From: an uncultured Faecalibacterium sp. | GTDB taxonomy: Bacteria; Bacillota; Clostridia; Oscillospirales; Ruminococcaceae | NCBI GenBank assembly: GCA_934561115.1 | Contig: CAKTFS010000003.1 | Coordinates: 44,224-108,223, forward strand | DNA length: 64,000 bases | Direction: 5' to 3' | Part shown: positions 49,057-56,376 of the stretch, piece after piece | How the letters are laid out: every line of letters begins with the position of its first letter | How positions within the stretch are numbered: the first letter of the stretch is position 1 | Program-made: the position numbers and the translations under genes | The notes under the pieces: generated by a model | Database searches by the model: none | The model's input: only the letters and a program-made list of their open reading frames with translations | What the model was told of the DNA's origin: nothing

Positions 49057-49968
49057 TCAGACCCTGCGGAAAATACCCTTCCTGCACCGAATGCTGCGAA
49101 GCTGCGTATGATTTATCCGCAGCAGAGCATCCATCTCCTGCGCTGCATTCTCATAGCGGCTGTTCTGGTGATGTACCAGAATGTAGTCCGCTTCCCTGAT
49201 CTTCCCGGAGGCCTGCTGGCAGAAGCTGCGTACAGGAGCCGCCAGTGCAAAGACCCAAATGGGGGAACAGATCGTCACATGGTCATACTGCGTCAGGTCG
49301 ATGTTCAAGGGAGCGATAGGCATTGCCCAGCGGTGCATCCCATAGCGTCCGCACCACCAGAAGCCCAGTGTGCCCTCTGTGCGTTCCGTGGAGCGAACTT
49401 CATAGAGAGCGGCACCTGTCCGATTCGCTTCTTCCAGCGCCTGCTTTTTCACATAGCCCATCCGGGAAAAATAGACCACCAGCCGTTTGGGGTTCGTTCC
49501 GATGTTCGGATAATCACTTTCTTGAACTGCAAATTGCTCCTGCCGATCAAATACCCATGCGGCATACCCGGTGGCAGCCTGACAGAAACCGATCACAAAA
49601 AACGCCGTAGACATGAAATTCAGCGGGAAGATATAAAACTGGATGCAGATCCACAACATGAGCGTCACCCCGAAGATGCCGCCCATAATAACGCAGGCTC
49701 TCTTTTTTGCAAGCAGCAGCCCGGCGGCACTCAGGTTCGTGAGGCCGTTTACAATCAGCAGTGCGCAGCCGGAAAAGGTGAAATCCTGAAAGACGATCTC
49801 TGCAAAAGGCAACACCTGAAAATAGGGGAGCATGGTGTCCATTCCCATCAGCTTTCCGCTGGGGTCCAGCAGCATCCCAAGGGCACCGCCTACTGCGCCG
49901 ATGGCTACAAAGAGCGTCCAGAAAATCAATAGGCGGCGGGCTGTCTGATACCGAGAGTGTTGTTTCAT
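49057..49968 (-). CDS. Membrane protein with a C-terminal flavodoxin-like domain
   Basis: 303 residues from ATG 49968 with GGAGG seven bases upstream; ATG 49983 has no such site. Four membrane helices (about 12-165) precede a flavodoxin-like domain (about 180-303: KRLVVYFSRMGYVKKQALEEANRTGAALYEVR, YDHVTICSPIWVFALAAPVRSFCQQ). The FMN phosphate loop (S/T-x-T-G-x-T) is replaced by SRMGYVKK, so FMN binding is uncertain. The gene has its own promoter bearing the TetR-type operator at 50063. A remnant of the same gene lies at 29624. Confidence 0.82.
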   Translation of the reverse strand: MKQHSRYQTARRLLIFWTLFVAIGAVGGALGMLLDPSGKLMGMDTMLPYFQVLPFAEIVFQDFTFSGCALLIVNGLTNLSAAGLLLAKKRACVIMGGIFGVTLMLWICIQFYIFPLNFMSTAFFVIGFCQAATGYAAWVFDRQEQFAVQESDYPNIGTNPKRLVVYFSRMGYVKKQALEEANRTGAALYEVRSTERTEGTLGFWWCGRYGMHRWAMPIAPLNIDLTQYDHVTICSPIWVFALAAPVRSFCQQASGKIREADYILVHHQNSRYENAAQEMDALLRINHTQLRSIRCRKGIFRRV

Positions 49969-49989
49969 TTTGTTTTCCTCCATAGCAAA

Positions 49990-50037
49990 TAAAAAAGACG
50001 CAGTGTGCACCGAAACTTCGGTCAGCACTGCGTCTTG
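49990..50037 (-). terminator. Hairpin in the leader of the flavodoxin-like gene
   Basis: GACGCAGTG (with CACTGCGTC opposite) plus an inner CCGAAACTTCGG stem, followed on the minus strand by TTTTTT. It lies between promoter and start codon, so it could attenuate; it is also a member of the AGACGCAG hairpin family. Confidence 0.7.
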
Positions 50038-50062
50038 CGTCACACTGAAATAAAAGCTCTTG

Positions 50063-50114
50063 ACGAACGAACATTCGTTAGCTATACTATAGTCGTTGCA
50101 ATGCTGGTTGTCAA
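50063..50114 (-). promoter_or_regulatory. TetR-operator promoter of the flavodoxin-like gene
   Basis: On the minus strand: TTGACA (50114-50109), 17 bases, TATAGT (50091-50086), three bases, then GCTAACGAATGTTCGTTCGT (50082-50063). Same geometry as the tetR promoter. Confidence 0.8.
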
Positions 50115-50210
50115 GAGTTCATTTGCATCTTACTGCCGGAATTCTGCAGCATACAATGCTCTTTCTATTGACAGCCTGAAATCTTTATCTTATCATAATG
50201 CCAGACGCTT

Positions 50211-50254
50211 AGACGCAGTGCAAACCGAAAGGATCGGTTTTGTGCTGCGTCTTT
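50211..50254 (+). terminator. Terminator-like hairpin, AGACGCAG family
   Basis: AGACGCAGTGC...GCTGCGTCT with inner CCGA/TCGG, followed by TTTG. Related hairpins are at 49990, 54693 and 57691. A conserved CCAGACGCTTAGACGC string precedes it. Confidence 0.8.
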
Positions 50255-50274
50255 TGTTTTGTAGGAGAAAAATC

Positions 50275-50514
50275 ATGAGCAAGTATGAACCATTATGGGA
50301 ATGGGTCGGAAAGCAACCAGCAAAGAACTTTACGCTGACCTTTGCGGAAATTCAGCAGATTCTCGGCTTTCCCATCGATCACTCGTTTTTGAACTATAAA
50401 AAAGAACTGTTGGCTTATGGGTATCGGGTGGGCAAAATATCCATGAAAAAGCAGACGGTGGATTTTCAAAAAGCATCCGATTTCACACACAAATCCTGTC
50501 AAATAGTAAAGTAA
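50275..50514 (+). CDS. Small conserved hypothetical protein
   Basis: 79 residues from ATG 50275 (GTAGGAGAAA upstream). It reads as a helical DNA/RNA-binding-like protein (YEPLWEWVGKQPAKNFTLTFAEIQQILGFPIDHSFLNYKKELLAYGYRVGKI), with a conserved-looking YEPLWEWV start. No function assigned. It is 11 bases before the next small gene. Confidence 0.75.
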   Translation: MSKYEPLWEWVGKQPAKNFTLTFAEIQQILGFPIDHSFLNYKKELLAYGYRVGKISMKKQTVDFQKASDFTHKSCQIVK

Positions 50515-50525
50515 GGAGTATTTCT

Positions 50526-50648
50526 ATGACAAAGCGAACACAGCTCGGTGTTTGTATGATCGTTGCTGGAATCTGCCTGCTGGCGGTTCAAATCATCTCT
50601 CTTACGTCTTTTATCCAAGGAGGTTGTCCATTATGGATCTTATCTTGA
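50526..50648 (+). CDS. Small membrane peptide (40 residues)
   Basis: ATG 50526 follows TAAGGAGT. One membrane helix spans residues about 9-29. Its 3' end overlaps the ATG of the next (frameshifted) lipoprotein gene. Function unknown. Confidence 0.6.
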   Translation: MTKRTQLGVCMIVAGICLLAVQIISLTSFIQGGCPLWILS

Positions 50649-50985
50649 AAAAAGCAATCCCGGTGATCTGCATTGCTCTTGCCGCACCACTCTTTTTTCC
50701 TCTTGCAGCCGGACAACGAGCGCTTCCGATGCTGCTGCTCCGGCAAGCAGCATGGCGCAGGAGCAGGCATCCTCTGTCGAATCGGAAGATCTGGCAGAAA
50801 GTGCAGCTCCTTCTGACGAAAGCTGGAAAGCCGATTTTGAAAAAAGCCTTTGGGAAAATTACAATGTCACCCCGGAATACTACGAAGATCTGGGGGATGG
50901 TGTCTATCAGGTCTACGTCAAAATGGATGGAAAAACCGTGCCCTATGTTTGCGTAGATTCTGCTACGGGAGACTATCACGGTTAA
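50633..50985 (+). pseudogene. Lipoprotein gene with a frameshift in a T6 tract
   Basis: ATG 50633 (AAGGAGG upstream) begins a signal sequence (MDLILKKAIPVICIALAAPLFF). The frame then shifts at the T6 run 50693-50698. With one more T the product would read straight into SSC-SRTTSASDAAAP, giving a classic lipobox, then an acidic extracytoplasmic domain (ADFEKSLWENYNVTPEYYEDLGDGVYQVYVKMDGKTVPYVCVD) to the stop at 50983. So the intact product would be a roughly 118-residue lipoprotein. It is either inactivated, phase-variable or a sequencing error. Confidence 0.7.
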
Positions 50986-51089
50986 GGTGAACTCAACTGG
51001 GGATGCTAGCCTGTGGAAAGCATTGAAGCGATCATGGACGCCGCTTGGCTGCGGGTATGATTTTGTTTCCGTTGTCTTAAAAAAACCTC

Positions 51090-51141
51090 TTGACAATGGG
51101 AACTTTTTTGATTATAGTATAGCTAACGAGCGTTAGTTAGT
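51090..51141 (+). promoter_or_regulatory. TetR-operator promoter upstream of the RNHCP gene
   Basis: TTGACA (51090-51095), 17 bases, TATAGT (51113-51118), three bases, then GCTAACGAGCGTTAGTTAGT (51122-51141; the core CTAACGAGCGTTAG is a perfect palindrome). Nearly identical to 29739-29790. Confidence 0.82.
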
Positions 51142-51341
51142 GAAGGGAGGAGGCTTGATACTTTCAGCACACGTTCATAGGACCCCAAAATCTGAAGTTT
51201 ACGGTACAAAAACATAAGGAGAACTTTTTGAAACATACAACATTTGCACTGGGACTTGTGGGCTGACCGGGAGGTCTGGCAAATACCACAAGCCACTCCT
51301 CCCGAAGACGAACAGACACAATTCTTCAGGAGGACGATACC
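51142..51341 (+). other. Leader with small ORF remnants between promoter and RNHCP gene
   Basis: Contains AAGGAGAACTTTTTG followed by a 12-codon frame (TTG AAA CAT ACA..., KHTTFALGLVG, stop), then a GGCAAATACCACAAG stretch. It looks like ribosome site plus start of a gene whose middle was deleted. No intact gene. Confidence 0.4.
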
Positions 51342-51767
51342 ATGAATCGTGAAAACAAACGCAAGACCTTTGAAAAAGGTTACTATAAGACCCACGCCTG
51401 CAACGATACCTTTACCTGCAAAGTCTGCGGACGGGTCTGCACCCCGCAAAATGCCGGGAGCGACCACCGCAACCATTGCCCCAACTGCCTGTCCAGCCTT
51501 CATGTGGACGAAGAACCCGGCGACCGTGCCTCCGACTGCGGCGGCATCATGGAGCCGGTGGCCGTCTGGGTGCGCAAGGGCGGCGAGTGGGCCATCATCC
51601 ACCGCTGCAAACGCTGCGGAAAACTCAGCTCCAACCGGGTGGCGGCAGACGACAACCCCATGAAGCTCATGAGCATTGCCATGAAGCCGCTGTGCTCTCC
51701 GCCGTTCCCGCTGGACTATATTGAGGAAATGACCGCCTTGATGGGCGGCGATGGACGGATGCGATAA
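51342..51767 (+). CDS. RNHCP-domain protein (zinc-ribbon-like)
   Basis: 141 residues with CAGGAGGA upstream. The motif RNHCP is seen as HRNHCPNCLSSLHVD; a CKVCGRVC pair precedes it and CKRCGKLSSNRVAADDNP follows, so at least two Cys-x2-Cys zinc sites are present. The family is widespread in bacteria and probably binds nucleic acid; function is not established. Its promoter carries the TetR-type operator, and its 3' 62 bases are duplicated after tetR at 30437. Confidence 0.9.
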   Translation: MNRENKRKTFEKGYYKTHACNDTFTCKVCGRVCTPQNAGSDHRNHCPNCLSSLHVDEEPGDRASDCGGIMEPVAVWVRKGGEWAIIHRCKRCGKLSSNRVAADDNPMKLMSIAMKPLCSPPFPLDYIEEMTALMGGDGRMR

Positions 51768-51815
51768 TAAGGATGTGAAACTGGTTGCAGACATAATAGA
51801 ATCGTAATCTCGCTA

Positions 51816-51846
51816 CGCTGTCGGACTGGCATCCGGCAGCGTTTTT
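51816..51846 (+). terminator. Terminator after the RNHCP gene
   Basis: CGCTGTCGG pairs with CCGGCAGCG, followed by TTTTT. A near copy lies at 52869. Confidence 0.8.
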
Positions 51847-51960
51847 ACAGCTTACCCCTGATTTTACAGCAAGAAGCACTGCATAGCGCAGAATAGCAAA
51901 GAAAGTCGAGAAGAGAATTTTCTGACACGGTATAATGTTCCCTGTAAGGAGCTGAGAAGA

Positions 51961-52845
51961 ATGAAGGAACAGATATTAGCCGTTCAGCGGATGCAGGACT
52001 TCATAGAAAATAATAAGTCGGAGGAAATCAGCTTGTCTGATCTTGCGCGGGCATCGCTGTTTTCTCCATGGTATGCCTATCGGCTGTTCCGGGATTATCT
52101 CGGTCTGACCCCAACCGAGTATATTCGCAAATGTCGGCTCACGCAGGCAGCAAAACAGCTTCGCAGCGGTAAGGTCAAGGTCATTGATGCGGCCTACGAT
52201 GCTGGTTTCGCCAATGTAGACACCTTCACGCGGGCATTTTATAGGGAGTTCGGGTTAAATCCGAGCGACTACATGAAATATCCTGTTCCTCTCACATTCT
52301 TCATTCCTTACGGTGCAAAATATCGTGAACTGAGAAAGGAGAATATCGACGTGTCCAACATTCAACCAATTTTCATACAGATTATCCGCAGGCCGGAACG
52401 ACTTTGCATCATCAAGCGCGGCAAGTGTGCAGAGGACTACTTTCCCTACTGCAAAGAGGTCAGCTGCGACGTGTGGGGCATCCTCATGAGTATGAAGTCG
52501 CTCTGCGGGGAACCCATTTCCATGTGGTTGCCGCCCAAATACAAAGAACCGAACACCTCCACTTATGTGCAGGGCGTAGAGGTCGAAACAGATTATATGG
52601 GAATGATTCCAGAGGGCTTCGACACCATTCATCTGCCGGAAACAGAATATCTGATGTTCCAAGGCCAGCCCTTCCGCGAGGAAGATTACTGCGAGGCAAT
52701 CCGCATTGTGCAGGCAGCGATGAACAGCTATGATCCGTCTGTCATTGGCTACCGTTGGGATGATGAAAATCCGCGTATTCAGATGGAGCCACGCGGACAG
52801 CGTGGATATATCGAGTTGCGGGCAGTCAGGAGAATTCAGAAATAA
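51961..52845 (+). CDS. AraC-family regulator with GyrI-like effector domain
   Basis: 294 residues. Two helix-turn-helix motifs occupy residues about 1-105 (ISLSDLARASLFSPWYAYRLFRDYLGLTPTEYIRKCRL and VIDAAYDAGFANVDTFTRAFYREFGLNPSDYMK). Residues about 135-290 are a GyrI/SOUL-type small-molecule-binding domain (RRPERLCIIKRGK, DYMGMIPEGFDTIHLPETEYLMFQGQPF). Such regulators control drug or small-molecule responses. Standalone between two copies of the same terminator. Confidence 0.92.
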   Translation: MKEQILAVQRMQDFIENNKSEEISLSDLARASLFSPWYAYRLFRDYLGLTPTEYIRKCRLTQAAKQLRSGKVKVIDAAYDAGFANVDTFTRAFYREFGLNPSDYMKYPVPLTFFIPYGAKYRELRKENIDVSNIQPIFIQIIRRPERLCIIKRGKCAEDYFPYCKEVSCDVWGILMSMKSLCGEPISMWLPPKYKEPNTSTYVQGVEVETDYMGMIPEGFDTIHLPETEYLMFQGQPFREEDYCEAIRIVQAAMNSYDPSVIGYRWDDENPRIQMEPRGQRGYIELRAVRRIQK

Positions 52846-52868
52846 AGCATTTCCATTCAATCTCATTA

Positions 52869-52900
52869 CGCTGTCGGAGTAGCATCCGGCAGCGTTTCTT
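52869..52900 (+). terminator. Terminator after the AraC-GyrI gene
   Basis: CGCTGTCGG pairs with CCGGCAGCG, followed by TTTCTT. Similar to 51816-51846 including the flanking ATCTCxxTACG. Confidence 0.8.
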
Positions 52901-53099
52901 GTGTTATCTGTCGTTTTGCTGCAACTTACCCCCTGATTTTTACAACTTGCGGCCCACAGCGTAGAACAATCGGGCGTTCTGTGCTATATTCTTTACAGGG
53001 AATCGGTGTGATGATAAATTGGCAGCGCTTTTCATCAAAGATGAAAAGGTTCAGACCGCCTGTGAGCCATTAGAAACCAGTAGTACGGAGGCAATGATT

Positions 53100-53531
53100 A
53101 TGGATATATGGGAAAAACTCTACACACAAGCAAAAAAAGAATATCACCCGGAGGATGTGACGCCGTTTGTCTATGCACATCATGTGGTATGTGCATTGGA
53201 AAGCGCAGACGGAACCATCTACACAGGCTTCTGTATTGAAGCCTGCAGTGGCGTGATGAACCTGTGTGCTGAACGTGTGGCTGCACTAAATATGTATGTA
53301 AACAGCGGTCAAACAAAGATAAGGCGGCTGATCGCCTTTCGGGACGAAGCGCCGTCCGGAGGCGGCAGTGGAATGCCCTGCGGCGCTTGCCGTGAATTTT
53401 TATACCAGCTGAATGAAGAAAACGAAAACATGGAGATTATGGTGAACTATGAAACAGGAGAAATCGTGACGCTGAAAGATTTAATGCCAAATTGGTGGGG
53501 AAAAGAACGCTACGAGCAATCCCGCTTGTAA
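53100..53531 (+). CDS. cdd: Cytidine deaminase-family protein
   Basis: 143 residues from ATG 53100 (CGGAGG upstream). Zinc ligands and the catalytic Glu are visible: NLCAERVAALNMY (Cys and Glu) and MPCGACREFLYQL (two Cys). It deaminates cytidine-type nucleosides, but the sequence is divergent from housekeeping Cdd (GFCIEACSGVMNLCAER), so another base or nucleoside substrate, such as blasticidin-like compounds, is possible. Confidence 0.88.
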   Translation: MDIWEKLYTQAKKEYHPEDVTPFVYAHHVVCALESADGTIYTGFCIEACSGVMNLCAERVAALNMYVNSGQTKIRRLIAFRDEAPSGGGSGMPCGACREFLYQLNEENENMEIMVNYETGEIVTLKDLMPNWWGKERYEQSRL

Positions 53532-53550
53532 ACAATAGGAGGAAACAATC

Positions 53551-53606
53551 ATGTCCGGTCGCTGATTTGTCGGTATGGAGCGGAACTGCATGAAGAAAAG
53601 GAGTAA
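53551..53606 (+). pseudogene. Deletion scar: ribosome site and start codon joined to the 3' end of a lost gene
   Basis: AATAGGAGGAAACAATC then ATG TCC... stops after four codons, but the next frame reads SLICRYGAELHEEKE to a stop at 53604. This pattern fits a gene whose middle was removed out of frame. Confidence 0.45.
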
Positions 53607-53629
53607 CGGAATGTAATAGGAGTGAGGAC

Positions 53630-54067
53630 ATGAAGGTAACGGTGGAACAAATTACCCCAGAGCGAGCGGAAGAAGTTTTGCTGCGGTGCCACGACCCCAA
53701 AGAGCCTTGGGTGGAGGAGATCCAAAGCATTGCTGCCGGGCAGATCACCGTCAACGGCATGGCAGACGGGAAACTGTGTCGGCTGAAGCTTGGCAACATC
53801 TACTATTTTGAAGTGGTGGACGGAAGTGCTTTTTTCTACTGCCAGAAAGAGGTGTTTTCCAGCAAGCAGAAGCTCTACGAATTTGAAGCTCTGTGTGCTG
53901 GCACCATGCTGTTCCGGTGCAGCAAGTCCATGATCCTGAATGCCGGGAAAATAGAGTATGTCCTGCCCTCTCTTTCCGGCCGCTTTGAGGCGGTTCTGGA
54001 CAATGGCGAAAAAGTGATCATATCCCGGCAGTATGTCAGCACCCTCAAACGGCTGCTGGGACGATAA
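53630..54067 (+). CDS. LytTR-domain DNA-binding regulator
   Basis: 145 residues. Residues about 1-45 are a short helical lead; residues about 47-145 are a LytTR domain (LKLGNIYYFEVVDGSAFFYCQKEVFSSKQKLYEFEAL, FRCSKSMILNAGKIEYVLPSLSGRFEAVLDNGEKVIISRQYVSTLKRLLG). No receiver. The pair LytTR-DUF3021 is common in Firmicutes, usually next to an ABC transporter. The DUF3021 gene starts 11 bases later. Confidence 0.93.
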   Translation: MKVTVEQITPERAEEVLLRCHDPKEPWVEEIQSIAAGQITVNGMADGKLCRLKLGNIYYFEVVDGSAFFYCQKEVFSSKQKLYEFEALCAGTMLFRCSKSMILNAGKIEYVLPSLSGRFEAVLDNGEKVIISRQYVSTLKRLLGR

Positions 54068-54077
54068 GGAGGAGCGT

Positions 54078-54527
54078 ATGAAAAAGATCGAATTCTGGCT
54101 GCATCGGTTTGTTTTTGTGTATGGACTTATCATGCTCAGCACCTTTTTCATGTGTCTGCTGTTCAACCCCACCAGCGAACTTCCCGTTGTCACATTTTTT
54201 GGACGCTGCATCCTGCTGACGCTGGTCAGTATGCTGACCCTTCTCGTTTATGCCTCCGGCGAAGAGCTGAGCAATCGTGCATGGTGGGCCCGCACCCTCC
54301 TGCACGCAATTCTGCTGGAAGCGGTGCTGCTCCCCCTTGCCCATAACTGGGGTTTTTGGTACAACACGCTGGATGGGCTGATCTACGGCACATTTATTCT
54401 GGCGGCAAAAATAATGTGGCATCTCATCGACTTCGGACAGAGCTTTTATATGGCAGCAGCGCTGAACGAGCAGATCCGGAAGCGCAAGCGGGAGGAGATC
54501 CAGAAGGAGGGGTCGCACAATGAATAA
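54078..54527 (+). CDS. DUF3021-family membrane protein
   Basis: 149 residues from ATG 54078 (TAAGGAGG upstream). Four membrane helices, typical of DUF3021 proteins paired with LytTR regulators. Function unknown; it probably modulates the LytTR protein. The last 8 bases overlap the next gene. Confidence 0.9.
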   Translation: MKKIEFWLHRFVFVYGLIMLSTFFMCLLFNPTSELPVVTFFGRCILLTLVSMLTLLVYASGEELSNRAWWARTLLHAILLEAVLLPLAHNWGFWYNTLDGLIYGTFILAAKIMWHLIDFGQSFYMAAALNEQIRKRKREEIQKEGSHNE

Positions 54528-54711
54528 AATGGATTGGATACGCTGCCCGAAGTGCGGCAGCAAAACACGCACCATGATCCGGGAGCATACGGTACTGGAA
54601 GATTTTCCGCTGTTCTGCCCCAAGTGCAGGTATACCTGCGTGATCCGCTTCAAAGATGGAAAACTGGAAGAAATCAAACAGCCAGACGCTCAGACGCAGT
54701 GCAGTCCATAA
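54520..54711 (+). CDS. Cysteine-rich KTR-domain protein
   Basis: 63 residues. IRCPKCGSKTRTMIREHTVLEDFPLFCPKCRYTCVIRFKDGKLEEI contains two Cys-x2-Cys zinc-knuckle pairs and the K-T-R motif. Such proteins are small zinc ribbons of unknown role found in mobile elements and accessory clusters. It overlaps the DUF3021 gene and its 3' end overlaps a terminator. Confidence 0.88.
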   Translation: MNKMDWIRCPKCGSKTRTMIREHTVLEDFPLFCPKCRYTCVIRFKDGKLEEIKQPDAQTQCSP

Positions 54712-54735
54712 TGTTGGACGGCACTGCGTTTTTTG
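54693..54735 (+). terminator. Terminator, AGACGCAG family
   Basis: GACGCAGTGC pairs with GCACTGCGTT, with inner GTCCA/TGGAC, followed by TTTTT. Overlaps the KTR stop. Confidence 0.88.
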
Positions 54736-54772
54736 CTGCAAGAATGGGAAGGAAGTGGCTGGCTTGATTGCA

Positions 54773-55036
54773 ATGAACGATGTCAGAGATTTTATTCGTG
54801 CAGCATCGCCGTGGGTAGCAATGGGGCTGCTGGTGGCGATTCTGGTGATTCGGGGCGCTGCGTCAACGAAGAATGCAAAGGATGAAACCGCCGAAAACTA
54901 CGGAATGGACGGAATGTCTTTGGGAATGTGCTTCGGATTATTGATTTCCGTGATGTTCGGAGACTACACCTGCGTTGGGCTTTCCATTGGAATGCTGGTG
55001 GGAATGGCGGTCGGTCTGAGTGTCCATAGAGAATAG
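54773..55036 (+). CDS. Small membrane protein
   Basis: 87 residues from ATG 54773; TTG 54764 fits GGAAGGA better in spacing. One helix at about 10-26 and one at about 55-83 (glycine-rich, SLGMCFGLLISVMFGDY). Resembles other glycine-rich small membrane proteins of this region. Followed at 11 bases by the lipoprotein gene. Confidence 0.7.
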   Translation: MNDVRDFIRAASPWVAMGLLVAILVIRGAASTKNAKDETAENYGMDGMSLGMCFGLLISVMFGDYTCVGLSIGMLVGMAVGLSVHRE

Positions 55037-55047
55037 GAGACCCTGCA

Positions 55048-55458
55048 ATGAAACAGAAAATAAGGACGGCCTCGCTTCTCCTGCTTATGGTTCTGGGAAC
55101 CGGGCTGGTGCTGATGGCTTGCGGTGCCAAAAGTCTTGCGGACAGCCGCACCGCAGGCTCGGACTCTTACGGCCTGAATATTGAAAGCATGACAGGAACA
55201 GACAGCTGCCAGATGGAGCTGCAGGAGGGCGAAGTGCTTGCGGTCCATTTTGAAACCGTAAGAGGGTCCATGTGCATGGAGATCCAAGCACCGGATGGAA
55301 GCTCTTTGTATCAAGGCAACGGAAAAGGCGTGACGGAGTTTACGGTAAATATTCCCGAAAGCGGTACATACTCCATCTTGGTGGAAGCGCATCATGCTAA
55401 AGGAACCGTATCCATTCAGCAGAAAGTACAGAAAGTGGAGAAAAAAGATGCACGTTGA
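55048..55458 (+). CDS. Lipoprotein of unknown function
   Basis: 136 residues: signal peptide with lipobox LMAC (Cys24-25 region), then a beta-sandwich-like domain (LQEGEVLAVHFETVRGSMCMEIQAPDGSSLYQGNGKGVTEFTVNIPESGTYSILVEAHHAKGTVSIQQKV) like a small carbohydrate-binding or Big-type fold. Anchored outside the membrane. Its end overlaps the next ATG by 11 bases. Confidence 0.82.
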   Translation: MKQKIRTASLLLLMVLGTGLVLMACGAKSLADSRTAGSDSYGLNIESMTGTDSCQMELQEGEVLAVHFETVRGSMCMEIQAPDGSSLYQGNGKGVTEFTVNIPESGTYSILVEAHHAKGTVSIQQKVQKVEKKDAR

Positions 55459-55624
55459 TCAAATACTGGCCGAGTGGACTGCTCCGCTATGGGCGCAGCT
55501 TGGAATGAATGGAATCACAGCTTTGCTTGTGCTGATCGCACTATATTTCACCGTAAAATGGGCTGTCAAAAACGGTGTGAAGGAAGCGTTTCAGGAAATG
55601 AAGGAAACGGAAGAAACAATATGA
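55448..55624 (+). CDS. Small membrane protein (58 residues)
   Basis: ATG 55448 sits inside the lipoprotein gene end with GGAGAAAAAAG upstream. One membrane helix (about 19-39) and a charged tail (KNGVKEAFQEMKETEETI). It overlaps the CPBP gene start (ATGA). Together these overlaps suggest one operon from 54773 to 57274. Confidence 0.72.
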   Translation: MHVDQILAEWTAPLWAQLGMNGITALLVLIALYFTVKWAVKNGVKEAFQEMKETEETI

Positions 55625-56376
55625 AAAAACTCTACGAGAAAAACGAGCTGACCTTTGCGCTCCTGTGGATCGTGGTTTACTGCGTCCTGCAATCTCTGGC
55701 AAATCCGTTCAATAAAGTCGTGGGTGTTGAATACTCGGCAAGTGCTGCTTTCTGCATCTTGCAGGCGATCATTCTTTTTGTCTTTATCCGAAAGAACCAT
55801 TTGCAAAAGCGATACGGGCTTTGCAGATCGTCTGTTTCTGCAAGTCGGTTTCCTTATTATGTGCCGCTTTTTATTTTAGCAAGCGGAAATCTTTGGAACG
55901 GCATTGCGCTCAATTATTCGCTGCCAGAAACCATTTGCCGTATTGTGTGTATGCTCTGCGTTGGTTTCCTGGAGGAAGTGATCTTCCGGGGCTTACTTTT
56001 TACAGCGATTGCAAAGGATAATATCAAGTCTGCCGTTGTCCTATCAAGCGTGACCTTCGGCATCGGACATATCATCAACCTGTTCAACGGCAGCGGTATG
56101 GAGCTGGTCAATAACCTGTGCCAGATCGTTTTCGCCATCGCGGTCGGCTTTCTGCTGGTCACGATTTTTTACCGCGGCGGCAGCCTGCTGCCCTGCATCT
56201 TCGTCCATTCCGCCATCAACACCCTTGGTACATTTGCCAGCGATGATGGCCTGACCATGGAAATGCGCTTGCTGCACCTCGGTGTCCTGATTGCAATTAC
56301 GGTAGCCTATACCCTGATCCTGACAAGAACGCTCCCGGAAAGTCAACGGAAAGTAGGTTGTGAAAATGAACGATAA
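55621..56376 (+). CDS. CPBP-family intramembrane metalloprotease
   Basis: 251 residues with about eight membrane helices; start ATG 55621 overlaps the previous stop. The CPBP motifs are EEVIFRG (motif 1), FGIGHIINLFNG (motif 2) and HSAINTLG (motif 3). These proteases resemble bacteriocin immunity proteins or prenyl-endopeptidases. In this small lipoprotein-rich operon an immunity or processing role is possible but not shown. Confidence 0.93.
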   Translation: MKKLYEKNELTFALLWIVVYCVLQSLANPFNKVVGVEYSASAAFCILQAIILFVFIRKNHLQKRYGLCRSSVSASRFPYYVPLFILASGNLWNGIALNYSLPETICRIVCMLCVGFLEEVIFRGLLFTAIAKDNIKSAVVLSSVTFGIGHIINLFNGSGMELVNNLCQIVFAIAVGFLLVTIFYRGGSLLPCIFVHSAINTLGTFASDDGLTMEMRLLHLGVLIAITVAYTLILTRTLPESQRKVGCENER

